The position numbers were made by a program, and so were the translations under genes. A stretch of DNA of 64,000 nucleotides. It comes from Streptomyces sp. NBC_01775 (GTDB lineage Bacteria > Actinomycetota > Actinomycetes > Streptomycetales > Streptomycetaceae). Positions 16,043 to 24,117 of the stretch are shown here, one piece after another (the stretch's first letter is position 1; every line of letters begins with the position of its first letter). The notes under the pieces were generated by a model. That model was given only the letters and a program-made list of their open reading frames with translations, was not told where the DNA came from and searched no databases. The stretch lies in NCBI RefSeq assembly GCF_035917675.1, contig NZ_CP109104.1:1116001-1180000 (forward strand), read 5' to 3'.

Positions 16043-17173
16043 TCAGTATCCGGCCCCCGGATCGACCGCCAGCGCCGGGGGTTCGCCCTGGGACAGGGAG
16101 CGCCAGGCCGCGCGGAAGTCGGTGAGGACGTCCTCGTCGGTGGTGACACCGGCCGAGTGCGAGGTGAGGACCGTACGGGGCAGGTCCCACAGCTCGGACG
16201 TGGCCGGGACGGGCTCGTCCGGGAGGACGTCGAGCACCGCGCCGCGCAGCCGGTCGGCCCTCAGTGCCTCGCCGAGCGCCACGGTGTCGACGGACTCTCC
16301 CCGTCCGACGTTCATGAAGAGCGCGCCCTCCATGGCGGCGAACAGCCGGGGGCCGAAGAGCCCGGTCGTGGCGGGGGTGAGCGGGAGGGCGTTGATCACG
16401 AAGCGGGCCCGCGCGAGGGCCTCGGCCACGGGTCCGTCGTCCGCCGCCTCGCCGTCCGCCGCCGCACCGTCCTCCGGAGCGTCCGCGGCTTTCATGCCGC
16501 CCATCCCGCCCGTTTCACCCATGGAGTCCATGGCGATCACGCGGTCGAAGCCGGGGCGCGTACGCGTGCTGCGGGCGACGCCGACCGTGTTCATGCCGCA
16601 GCACTGGAGCGCGGCGGCGACAGCGGCGCCGACGGCCCCGGTGCCGAAGATCACCGCCGTCGTCCCCTCGGCCGATTCGGTGGGGAGCCGGTGCCAGACG
16701 CGGCCCTGGTGCTGGCGGAGGAAGCCGGCGATGTTCTGGCAGTCGGCCAGGGCCCAGCCCAGGACGTACTGCCCGATCCGCTCCCCCATGCGCCCGACCG
16801 TCCGGGTCAGCAGCACCTCCCGGGGCCAGGGCGAACGGGATCCGAGCAGCCCGTCCACGCCCGCCCAGGTGCTGTGCATCCACAACAGCCTTTCGCCCTC
16901 GGCGAGTTCGGGAAGGCCGGGTCCGATGTGGACGCGTGCCCCGTCCCCCGTGCCCAGCGGGCGCCCGGTCACCTCCGCCAGGCCTCGCACGACCTCGTCG
17001 GACAGCGCGGGGTCGGCGGTGACGACGGCCCTCCCCAGCTCCCCGCCGACGTGCCGCGCGTCCGCTGCGGTGACCGCCTCCCGGCCGGCGCCGGGCAGCG
17101 CCTCCGTGCCCGCGTCAGCGTCCGGGGGCCCGCTCGCGTCCGCGCGGCGCCGCGCCCCTCGCCGCGTCGACAT
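16043..17173 (-). CDS. D-isomer-specific 2-hydroxyacid dehydrogenase family protein
   Basis: A 376-residue NAD-dependent dehydrogenase of the D-2-hydroxyacid family. The nucleotide-binding motif is VIFGTGAVGAAVAAAL; catalytic residues are the Arg in NVGRGESVD, the Glu in VLPDEPVP and the His in LTSHSAGV. These enzymes interconvert 2-oxoacids and D-2-hydroxyacids. Between the Rossmann beta-strands lies an extra Gly/Ala/Asp-rich insertion (GGMGGMKAADAPEDG), probably a disordered loop. The start at 17173 was chosen because GAGGAGG precedes it by 7 nt; the open frame continues to 17227. It forms a probable two-gene unit with the hypothetical gene downstream. Substrate unknown. Confidence 0.8.
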   Translation of the reverse strand: MSTRRGARRRADASGPPDADAGTEALPGAGREAVTAADARHVGGELGRAVVTADPALSDEVVRGLAEVTGRPLGTGDGARVHIGPGLPELAEGERLLWMHSTWAGVDGLLGSRSPWPREVLLTRTVGRMGERIGQYVLGWALADCQNIAGFLRQHQGRVWHRLPTESAEGTTAVIFGTGAVGAAVAAALQCCGMNTVGVARSTRTRPGFDRVIAMDSMGETGGMGGMKAADAPEDGAAADGEAADDGPVAEALARARFVINALPLTPATTGLFGPRLFAAMEGALFMNVGRGESVDTVALGEALRADRLRGAVLDVLPDEPVPATSELWDLPRTVLTSHSAGVTTDEDVLTDFRAAWRSLSQGEPPALAVDPGAGY

Positions 17174-17444
17174 CCATGCCCTCCTCGTCGTCGGATTCCG
17201 CCCGCCGTCCGGCGGCCCGCTCCTCATCGGCGGGCCCGCTCGTCGGCCTCTCCGCGTAGTGGATCACAGCGCACCCGTCCCCCGCGCCCCCGCTTCCTCC
17301 GGGGGTCCACTGGTGCGCGACGCCGCTGACCGGCGAGACTTCCCCCATGCCGCCGCCGCCCACCGCCCCGCCGCCCACCGGGCCGCTGTGCCCGCCTGCC
17401 GACGCCGTCGCCCACACCGCGAGCCGGCTGAAGGGCATACGGCG

Positions 17445-17921
17445 ATGAGGCGCGGCACCGAGTTGCGCCCCGAGCTGCTGCCCCCGCCCGTCGACGAGGA
17501 GCGCCTCGCCGAGCTCGGCCGGGAGATCGAGCGCGTCGCCGGGCTGGTGGCTCGGGACGGGCCGGCGGACGCGGCGGCCGAGGAGGCCGTCGCCGCCTTC
17601 AACGCGCGTACGGGGCACGCTTATTCGGCCGCCGACTTCGCCTCGTACGCCGGCTGGCGCAGCCTGGCGGACTTCGCCCGGGAGGCGGCACGCGCCCACC
17701 GGCCGCACGTGGAGGGGATCACCCGGTCCGAACTCGCGGAGATCATCCGCAGGATCCAGGCCGCGGATCCGGAGACGGACCACTACCTGCGCCTGCTGGA
17801 TGCCTGCGTCCCCCATCCGAACCCGAGCGACCTGATCTTCCACCCGCCTCCCGAGCTGCGGGACGCCCCGCCCGAAGCGCTGGCCGACGCGGCACTCGCC
17901 CACCGCGCGATCGCACTGTGA
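17445..17921 (+). CDS. Colicin/pyocin-type immunity-like protein with N-terminal extension
   Basis: A 158-residue protein. The C-terminal half resembles nuclease-colicin immunity proteins (Im9 type): ITRSELAEIIRRIQAADPE, a helix, then HPNPSDLIFHPPPE, closely parallel to the HPSGSDLIYYP toxin-binding segment of Im9. Immunity proteins bind and block a cognate DNase. The N-terminal 80 residues (EERLAELGREIERVAGL and AYSAADFASYAGWRSLADF) are an added helical domain not present in Im9. No DNase toxin lies beside it, so it is an orphan and may neutralise toxins from rivals. The ATG at 17445 has only a weak site (GGGCATACGGCG). Confidence 0.68.
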   Translation: MRRGTELRPELLPPPVDEERLAELGREIERVAGLVARDGPADAAAEEAVAAFNARTGHAYSAADFASYAGWRSLADFAREAARAHRPHVEGITRSELAEIIRRIQAADPETDHYLRLLDACVPHPNPSDLIFHPPPELRDAPPEALADAALAHRAIAL

Positions 17922-18006
17922 CAGCGCGGCGTCACCGCTCCGGCCCTCCCCGGCGGTCCCGGAAAACGCCGTCGCCCCCGGCGATTCGCGCGGCTAGCCT
18001 CCCCGC

Positions 18007-18372
18007 ATGAGCTCCCCGCAGACGATCCATGACGTGCCCGTGCTGATGTGCGCCGCCGAGGGCGAGGCCATCGGGGGCGAACGTGAGGCCCTGGATCTCA
18101 TCGGCAACGCGTCCTACCAGGGTGCCCAGTGGGTCGTCATCCCCGCCGGGCGGTTCGACGACGCGTTCTTCCAGCTGAGCACCCGCGTGGCCGGGGACAT
18201 CATCCAGAAGTTCGTCCAATACCGCGTGGGACTCGTCGTGCTCGGCGACATATCCCGCCACACGGCGGTCAGTTCGGCGCTGCGGGACTTCGTCCGCGAG
18301 GCCAACCGCGGGCGGCAGACATGGTTCGTCTCCGACGACGAAGAGCTGCGGGAGCGGCTGAAGGGCCAGTAG
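18007..18372 (+). CDS. DUF4180 domain-containing protein
   Basis: A 121-residue protein with the DUF4180 pattern: VLMCAAEGEAIGGEREALDL near the N-terminus, GAQWVVIPAGRFDDAFFQL in the middle, and SRHTAVSSALRDFVREANRG then TWFVSDDEEL at the end. DUF4180 proteins are small, widespread and uncharacterised. It follows the immunity-like gene by 85 bp in the same direction. The start lacks a canonical Shine-Dalgarno (GGCTAGCCTCCCCGC), which could mean a leaderless or near-leaderless message. Confidence 0.75.
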   Translation: MSSPQTIHDVPVLMCAAEGEAIGGEREALDLIGNASYQGAQWVVIPAGRFDDAFFQLSTRVAGDIIQKFVQYRVGLVVLGDISRHTAVSSALRDFVREANRGRQTWFVSDDEELRERLKGQ

Positions 18373-18566
18373 GGAGGCTGCCACCGGCAGCAGGCCGGTG
18401 CCCGGGGCCCCGTGGTCCTGTCGGCACGCCGACGGTACTCTCACGTCGCACACCACCTGAAACATCTGTCCCAGGAGCCACACGCGTCCCGCAGCACCTC
18501 GCAGGCCACGGCAGCGCCCGGTCCGTGCTCGTACGCCCGCCCTGAAGACCTCCGAGGAGTTTCGTC

Positions 18567-19889
18567 TTGATCACCATGGCCCAGGCCGTCGCCACTGCCG
18601 ACCGCTGGCTCAATCCCCAGGGCAACCAGGCACCACAACGGCAGGTGGCGACCCACGAGTTCGACCTGGGGTGGGTGGTGTGGGCCGTGCCGCCGCCGCC
18701 CGAGGTGGACCCGGTCACCGGGCAGCGGCGCCCTCCGGCCGAGTTCGGGAGCGCCTGCGGTGTCGTCGACCGCCGCACCGGAGAGCTGACCGCCTGGCCG
18801 TCCGTGCCCGTCGAGGAAGTCGTGCGGATGTACCAGCACAAGCACGGCGGCGGGGGCGCCGGGGCCGCCACGGAGCCCCCCGTCACCGGCCCGGGCAACA
18901 CCACCGTCATCACGTATGTCGATCCGTCGAACGGTGAAGAGACCAACCTGTTCCGCAACTCGGCTCCGGGTCTGCCGCACTCCGAATACCAGGCGATGGC
19001 CGAGATCCAGCGCATCGGCGTCCCGCCGCGGAACGTGGTGGCCGTCCACACGGATCTCAGCTCAAGTGTGCTGCCCGGCGGCTACCCGGGCGAGATGCTG
19101 CGGGGCGCCTTCCCCAACGCGCAGTTCTCCTGCGCCCAGAACTACGGCATGAGCCCCGAGGAGCGGGCCGAGGGCATAGCCGGGCTCCTCCAGCACGTCG
19201 AGATGATGCATCAGATCGCCGGACAGCAGCCCCCGCCCCGGCCCCGTCGCCTCGCGGTGCCCTCGAACGTGGCGCCGGCCGAGCCGATGCGGGACATCGC
19301 GCTGGGCCGCCACCTCGCCGAGGAGTTCGGCCCGGACGGCGTACGGCGCTACGACGCGGACGACGTGGCACACACCCAGCTGCCGGAGGCGGCCAAGGCG
19401 ACTCTCACCTGGGCCGGGCTCCCCGCCGACATCCCGTTCTTCTTCTCCGCCGACCGGGCCGACGCTCCCCCGCCGGGCGGGCTGTTCACGGACGCGACGA
19501 CCTTCATGCGCGAGGTCGGGACCCAAGCCAACCAGCGGACCCTTCAGGTGCTCTCCGAGCATGTCCGGATCGGCTCGGACGGGGTGGCCGCCATGACCGT
19601 GCAGTGCACCCCGCAGCCGCACATGTCGACGCCGGTCGGCCAGGTCTGGGCGGTCCCGCCGCTGTACGCCATGGGTGTTCCCGTGAACGTCTCGGTGTCC
19701 GCGTTCGTCCGCTCACTGGCCCTGCTGTCCACGACGCGCCGGCGGATGCCCGGGATGGACCCGGTCGCCGCTGGCGCGGCGGTCGCCGCCTTCCAGGAGC
19801 AGTTGACGGCCATCGACGCGACGGCGCTGAGTGATCCGAAGAGCTGGTGGTCCTTGATCGTCGAGCAGATGTGGCACGGGCTGTTCTGA
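18567..19889 (+). CDS. Composite immunity-type protein: YrhB/Imm35 + degenerate deaminase-like + SUKH-4-like
   Basis: A 440-residue three-part protein of the polymorphic-toxin immunity kind. Residues 5-90 match the YrhB/Imm35 pattern (AQAVATADRWLN, DLGWVVWAVPP, GVVDRRTGELTAWPSVPVEE). Residues 105-225 resemble XOO_2897-type toxin deaminases: LPHSEYQAMAEIQR keeps the His-Ser-Glu motif, but the second motif reads LSSSVLPGGYPGEML, where active members have P-C and Y-C, so both zinc cysteines are gone. Residues 245-440 look like SUKH-4 (FFFSADRADAPPP, then GQVWAVPPLYAMGVPVNVS). The TTG at 18567 has GAGGAG 7 nt upstream; ATG 18576 is an alternative. No toxin gene adjoins. Confidence 0.7.
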   Translation: MITMAQAVATADRWLNPQGNQAPQRQVATHEFDLGWVVWAVPPPPEVDPVTGQRRPPAEFGSACGVVDRRTGELTAWPSVPVEEVVRMYQHKHGGGGAGAATEPPVTGPGNTTVITYVDPSNGEETNLFRNSAPGLPHSEYQAMAEIQRIGVPPRNVVAVHTDLSSSVLPGGYPGEMLRGAFPNAQFSCAQNYGMSPEERAEGIAGLLQHVEMMHQIAGQQPPPRPRRLAVPSNVAPAEPMRDIALGRHLAEEFGPDGVRRYDADDVAHTQLPEAAKATLTWAGLPADIPFFFSADRADAPPPGGLFTDATTFMREVGTQANQRTLQVLSEHVRIGSDGVAAMTVQCTPQPHMSTPVGQVWAVPPLYAMGVPVNVSVSAFVRSLALLSTTRRRMPGMDPVAAGAAVAAFQEQLTAIDATALSDPKSWWSLIVEQMWHGLF

Positions 19890-19906
19890 GACCGGGCCGC
19901 CCCGGC

Positions 19907-19933
19907 GCCCCCGGGTCCGTGGAGCCCGGGGGC
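19907..19933. terminator. Bidirectional terminator-like hairpin
   Basis: GCCCCCGGG at 19907-19915 pairs perfectly with CCCGGGGGC at 19925-19933 across a 9-nt loop. It sits between the stops of convergent genes (19889 and 19943), where a shared terminator is expected. No U tract, as is common in Streptomyces. Confidence 0.65.
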
Positions 19934-19942
19934 TCCTGTCGA

Positions 19943-20383
19943 TCAGGCTGCCGGGCCCTCGTCCTGGAGCTGCCGGAGCAGGCCGAGGCGGTCGATGACG
20001 GCGTGCCGTTCGCTGACGCGGTCGCCGGTGAACCGGAACAGCGCGAACGCCTCCATGCTGATCTGCCGCCCGGTGGGGGGTACTCCCATCAGCTCTCCGG
20101 TGTGGGTCGCCCGCATGCGCCAGCGGAGAGTCACCGCGTCGCCCTCGGCCACCATGTCCAGGATCTCGAACGTGGGGTCGGTGTAGGCGCTGTGCACCCC
20201 CCGGATGGCGTCCTTGAACCCCTGCGGACCCCGGACGTTCTGGTGCCGGCCCTCGCTGGTGACGAAGTCGTCGGTGAACAGCTCGTCGGCCACGTCGACG
20301 TCCCCGGCCTCAAGTGCCTTGTAGAGGCGCCGGATCGCGTCCTTGTGGGCCTCGGTCCTCGCGTGCGCGCCGGTGTCCGGCAT
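19943..20383 (-). CDS. SnoaL-like polyketide-cyclase-family protein
   Basis: A 146-residue protein of the SnoaL/NTF2-like fold: HKDAIRRLYKALEAGDVDVADELFTDDF-type opening, GPQGFKDAIRGVHSAYTD in the middle, and TGRQISMEAFALFRFTGDRVSERHAVIDRLGLLRQLQ at the end. SnoaL-like proteins range from polyketide cyclases to small hydrolases; no polyketide genes are nearby, so a cyclase role is unlikely here. It is divergent from a tetR-type gene across 89 bp containing clear palindromes, so it is the likely target of that repressor. Start ATG 20383. Confidence 0.82.
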   Translation of the reverse strand: MPDTGAHARTEAHKDAIRRLYKALEAGDVDVADELFTDDFVTSEGRHQNVRGPQGFKDAIRGVHSAYTDPTFEILDMVAEGDAVTLRWRMRATHTGELMGVPPTGRQISMEAFALFRFTGDRVSERHAVIDRLGLLRQLQDEGPAA

Positions 20384-20405
20384 GGGGGTCCCCTCTCCCT
20401 CTGAT

Positions 20406-20454
20406 TTACTGAGCGAACAATCAGTAAGTTACCCTCTTCCTGAGTGTCCGCTCA
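20406..20454. promoter_or_regulatory. TetR-type operator palindromes in the snoaL-like/tetR intergenic gap
   Basis: Two nested inverted repeats are visible. TTACTGA at 20406-20412 pairs with TCAGTAA at 20421-20427. TGAGCGAACA at 20410-20419 pairs, with one mismatch, with TGTCCGCTCA at 20445-20454. A TGAG...CTCA pair also frames 20441-20454. The region is A/T-rich and covers the probable promoters of both divergent genes, as expected for autorepression by a TetR protein. Confidence 0.7.
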
Positions 20455-20472
20455 ATAAAACGAGGAGAAAAA

Positions 20473-21093
20473 GTGGCGGAGACGCGGCGCGGGCGCCCCT
20501 CGACGGGCGTACGGGAAGCGGTACTGAAGGCCACCGAAGAGGTGCTGGGCGAGGCGGGGCTGGCCCTGTCCACCAAGGAGATCGCCCGCCGGGCCGGGGT
20601 CGCGGAATCCAGCGTCTTCTACCACTTCGGCGACCGGCTCGGCCTGCTCCAGGCCGTCATCGGCCTGCACCTGCCGGTCTTCTCCGACGCCACCGCCGTC
20701 CTGGGCGACCGCACACCCAGCGGCGACCCGGCCGACGATCTCACGGCACTGGTCGCCGGACTGGAGAGGTTCTACCTCGGCATTCTGCCGATCCTCGGCG
20801 CCCTCCAGTCCGACAGCCAGCTGCGCGACCTGCTCGCGGAGCGGGACGGGGAGATCGGCCCCCACCTGGCCCTCGGCCCGGTGACGGACTGGCTGCGCAC
20901 CGAGCGGGCGGCCGGGCGCATGCCCGAGGCGGCCGACCCGAGGGCGGGCGCCCTGCTGCTGATCGGCGCCGCACACCAACGGGCCCTGCACACCTATCTG
21001 CTCGGCCCGGCCGCCGCCCGCTTCCTGCCACCGGTGGAAGCCGTGGTCCGCACTCTGCTCCCGGCCTTCGTCGGCGGCGCGTCCGGCACGTAG
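20473..21093 (+). CDS. TetR-family transcriptional regulator
   Basis: A 206-residue TetR-type repressor. The HTH is STKEIARRAGVAESSVFYHFGDRLGLLQAVI, near residues 32-62, with the family's diagnostic YxHFxxxxxL. The C-terminal ligand domain is all-helical. The GTG at 20473 is preceded by GAGGAGAAAA. It is divergent from the SnoaL-like gene with an operator-like region between, so it probably represses that gene and itself. The ligand is unknown. Confidence 0.88.
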   Translation: MAETRRGRPSTGVREAVLKATEEVLGEAGLALSTKEIARRAGVAESSVFYHFGDRLGLLQAVIGLHLPVFSDATAVLGDRTPSGDPADDLTALVAGLERFYLGILPILGALQSDSQLRDLLAERDGEIGPHLALGPVTDWLRTERAAGRMPEAADPRAGALLLIGAAHQRALHTYLLGPAAARFLPPVEAVVRTLLPAFVGGASGT

Positions 21094-21129
21094 CCGCCGG
21101 CGCCTGACCTCGCGCTTTCATGAAGCGTG

Positions 21130-21152
21130 GTGTCCGACGGGTGGTCGGACAC
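21130..21152. terminator. Inverted repeat between convergent genes
   Basis: GTGTCCGAC at 21130-21138 and GTCGGACAC at 21144-21152 form a perfect 9-bp stem with a 5-nt loop. It lies between the stops of the tetR-type gene and the CoA-transferase gene and is best read as a shared terminator, though its symmetry would also suit a regulator site. Confidence 0.55.
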
Positions 21153-21271
21153 TGATCCGGACCGACTCCGGCGGCGGCACCCACGAGTTCGTGGCCCGGG
21201 TGGCCGGACACGGCCGGTGGCTGTCGTACTCGGTCGGGCATGACCCGGCAAGCCGTCACGAAGGACCGAGG

Positions 21272-22714
21272 CTAACGCGGCAGCCACTCCGGCCGCGAAC
21301 TGCCCAGCCGCGGCGTCGTCCCCGACCAGCGGGGAGCCGTCTCCGACATGCGGATGACGGGGCCGAGGCTCTTCAGATCGCCGTACGCGGTGGCGTCGTC
21401 GGCCACCGCGTAGCGCTCGAACTCCGCGGGCTCCAGCCGGCCCGCCGCGTCGTCGAAGCCGCCGATCAGCCCCTGCCGCTGGAGAAGCATCGCGGACTGG
21501 CAGAGAGAGACGCTGACGCGGTACGTACCGCCTTCGCGGGCGCGGCGCGCGAGGGCGAGCATCGCGCCGTAGCTGCCCAGGAAGCCCGTGAGGAAGTCGC
21601 AGAGGAAGACCGGCGTGAGCTGCGGGCGGCCCGCCCCCGTCGCGCGTCCCTGGATGTCGCAGACGCCGGTCACGGCCTGCGCCACTTGGTCCCATCCGGC
21701 GCGGCCCCCGAACGGGCCGCCCGAGCCGAAGCAGTTGACGCTGACGTACACCATTCCCGGCCGTACGGCCGCGAGGTCGGCGGGGCCGAAGCCGTGCGCC
21801 TCCAGCCGGTGCGGACGGTAGCCCTCGATGAACACGTCCGCTTCGGAGGCGAGTTCGCGCAGGCGGGCGGCCTGGTCGGGGCGGGTGAAGTCCAGGTAGG
21901 CGCTGCGCTTGCCATGGCTGGTGTCGCGGACGAACGGCGGCACCTGGGGGAGGTGCGGCGCGGTGGCCATGAGGACGTCGGCCCCGTGCTCGGCCATGCT
22001 GAGGGCGGCGGTGGGCCCCGCGAGAATGCGGGTGAGATCGAGTACGCGGAGGCCAGCGAGCGGTTCGGCGCCGGCGGGCAGGGGCTCGGGGGCGCTGTCA
22101 CCGATCTTGGTGATCTCCACGACCGGGCGCCCGGCGAGATAGGCGCCCTGCGGGTGATCCAGCCACTCCCCCGCGGTACGGACGACTCCGCCGCACGCGT
22201 CGGCGGCGGCGATCGCTTCTTCCAGGTCGTCCGCCTTCCACTTGCGGACCGCGGCCTCCACCGAGGCGGGCGTGGCCTCGCAGCCCAGCACGTCCAGCAC
22301 GCGCTGTTCGAGGTGCGGAAGGTTGAAGTGCGGTACGAACCAGCGGTCATCGGCGGTCCGCCAGGGCTGGGTGAGCGACGCCATGTGCTCGACGTCGGAC
22401 GATACCGGGATGGGCCGGTACGTGCCCGCCGCGTCGCGGACGAGAGTCATGTCCTCGCCGCCGAGGGCCGTGGCGGCTGCGGCCCGTACGTCGACCTCGA
22501 TCCGCTGCCGGCGGCCGGTCCGCATCTCCCACAGGTCGTTCGCGGCGACGGCACGGGCCGCGAGGGCGTCGGCGAGGGTCCGGCCGACGCGGAAGGGCGA
22601 GGCGAACAGCGGGTCGGACCCCGTCGTCCTCACCTCGCCGGGCGCCGGCCGCTCGCCGCCCCGGAGCGCCATGAGTTCGTCGAAGGCGCGCGGCCCTTCC
22701 TCTGTGGTGGCCAT
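21272..22714 (-). CDS. CaiB/BaiF family (family III) CoA-transferase
   Basis: A 480-residue family III CoA-transferase, which moves CoA between carboxylic acids. The core begins at PLAGLRVLDLTRILAGPTAA (about residue 220), followed by VFIEGYRPHRLEAHGFGPAD, VYVSVNCFGSGGPF and GWDQVAQAVTG, where the Asp is at the catalytic position. The N-terminal 200 residues look like a degenerate second copy of the fold's large domain. ATG 22714 is preceded by GGAGAACATC. It lies 106 bp downstream of an acrylyl-CoA-reductase-type gene in the same direction, suggesting joint handling of a short-chain acid as its CoA ester. The acid is unknown. Confidence 0.82.
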   Translation of the reverse strand: MATTEEGPRAFDELMALRGGERPAPGEVRTTGSDPLFASPFRVGRTLADALAARAVAANDLWEMRTGRRQRIEVDVRAAAATALGGEDMTLVRDAAGTYRPIPVSSDVEHMASLTQPWRTADDRWFVPHFNLPHLEQRVLDVLGCEATPASVEAAVRKWKADDLEEAIAAADACGGVVRTAGEWLDHPQGAYLAGRPVVEITKIGDSAPEPLPAGAEPLAGLRVLDLTRILAGPTAALSMAEHGADVLMATAPHLPQVPPFVRDTSHGKRSAYLDFTRPDQAARLRELASEADVFIEGYRPHRLEAHGFGPADLAAVRPGMVYVSVNCFGSGGPFGGRAGWDQVAQAVTGVCDIQGRATGAGRPQLTPVFLCDFLTGFLGSYGAMLALARRAREGGTYRVSVSLCQSAMLLQRQGLIGGFDDAAGRLEPAEFERYAVADDATAYGDLKSLGPVIRMSETAPRWSGTTPRLGSSRPEWLPR

Positions 22715-22820
22715 GATGTTCTCCTTTGTACGGTCCCTGCCTCGTCCGCCACGCGCGGTACCCCGTGGTGGTGTGCGGCAGGGGGCTGGTGCTTGAGTCG
22801 TCGGTTCCCGCGCGGCCGGG

Positions 22821-23834
22821 TCAGCGCGCGCGGACGTCGACGACGATGCGGCCCGTTCCCTGACCGGCGAGCATGTCGGCGGCGGCGTCCTGAACGGCCG
22901 CGAGGGGGATGGTCCGGGTCACGCTGTCGAGCAGGGCCGGGTCGAGGTGGTGTGCGAGGAGCTGCCAGGCGGCCTCGCGACGCCCGCGCGGGGTGCGCAC
23001 GGAGTCGATGCCGATCAGGCCGACGCCGCGCAGGATGAACGGCAGGACGTTCCCCGGGAATTCGGCGCTCGCGGCGAGTCCGCAGGTGGTGGCGGTGCCG
23101 GAGTGCCGCAGCCCGGCCAGCGCGCCCGCCAGGACGGGGCCGCCGACCGCGTCGACCACGCCCGCCCAGCGCTGCTTGGCGAGCGGCCTCCCCTCGGGGT
23201 CGAGTTCCGCGCGGTCGACGATGTGGGCCGCGCCGATCGCGGTGAGCCGGTCGTGCAGGATCTCCGGACGGCCGGTCGCGGCGATCACCTCGTAGCCGGC
23301 GTGGGCCAGCAGCGCGACGGCGATCGAGCCGACGCCGCCGCCCGCCCCGGTGACCAGGACCGGCCCGTGTTCGGGGGCCAGCCCTTGCCGTTCGAGGGCG
23401 AGGAGGCTGAGCGCGGCGGTGAATCCGGCGGTGCCGATGGCCGCCGCCTGGGCCGGGGTGAAGGGGGCGGGCACGGGCACGAGGTCCCCGCCGTCGACGG
23501 CCGCGAGCCCGGCGAGGCCGCCGTGCCGGTCCTCACCGAGCCCGGCGCCGTTCAGCGTGACCAGGTCGCCCTGGCGCCAGCGGTGGTGCCTGCTGGTGAG
23601 GACCTCGCCGGTGACGTCGATGCCCGGCACCAGGGGATGGCGGCGGACCACGCCGGGACGGCCCTGGAGGGCGAGGGCGTCTTTGTAGTTGACGCTCGAA
23701 CAGTGCACACGCAGGGTGGTGTCGCGGTCCTCCAGCACGCCGCTGTCGAGCTCTTCGAGCGTGGCGCGGTGCCCGTCCGGGAGTTCGCGGGTGATCCAGC
23801 CGGTGAATCCGGTGAATCCGGTGAATGCAGTCAT
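22821..23834 (-). CDS. AcuI/YhdH-type quinone-oxidoreductase-like (acrylyl-CoA reductase family) protein
   Basis: A 337-residue zinc-free MDR protein of the YhdH/AcuI type. It has SSVNYKDALALQGRPGVVRR (family signature VNYKDAL), VPGIDVTGEV, and the NADPH-binding VLVTGAGGGVGSIAVALL. AcuI reduces toxic acryloyl-CoA to propionyl-CoA with NADPH. Together with the CoA-transferase downstream, a route that makes and reduces an acryloyl-type CoA ester is plausible. The N-terminus carries the in-frame repeat TGFTGFTG, encoded by three 9-bp repeats. Start ATG 23834. The 283 bp upstream, up to the lysR stop, hold GGCAGCCC-type repeats and the probable promoter. Confidence 0.82.
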   Translation of the reverse strand: MTAFTGFTGFTGWITRELPDGHRATLEELDSGVLEDRDTTLRVHCSSVNYKDALALQGRPGVVRRHPLVPGIDVTGEVLTSRHHRWRQGDLVTLNGAGLGEDRHGGLAGLAAVDGGDLVPVPAPFTPAQAAAIGTAGFTAALSLLALERQGLAPEHGPVLVTGAGGGVGSIAVALLAHAGYEVIAATGRPEILHDRLTAIGAAHIVDRAELDPEGRPLAKQRWAGVVDAVGGPVLAGALAGLRHSGTATTCGLAASAEFPGNVLPFILRGVGLIGIDSVRTPRGRREAAWQLLAHHLDPALLDSVTRTIPLAAVQDAAADMLAGQGTGRIVVDVRAR

Positions 23835-24117
23835 GGGGCGGCTCTTCTGTCGCGGGTGCGGCGGGTGGCGGCCGGCCGGCCCCGGCCTCGTACGAGACCG
23901 GCCCGACGTACGGCAGCCCCGGCGCGGAGCCTCCGGCAGCCCTGTGGAGAACTCCCGGCAGCCCTACGGAGAGTGGGCCCAGCCGTCGTCAGGGGCCGGT
24001 GCCGCGCTGACCGCCAGTTGCACCCTCGACGCTAAAGACGGGCCGGGCCGGGGGGAAATGCCTGCCGCGACACATCCATGCGCGGCGGGCATGGCCGCTG
24101 GTGACCGGCCGGGCACG

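Noticed and set aside
19943..20383. Part of a polyketide biosynthetic cluster
   Set aside because: SnoaL-like fold only; no PKS, ketoreductase or tailoring genes are nearby.
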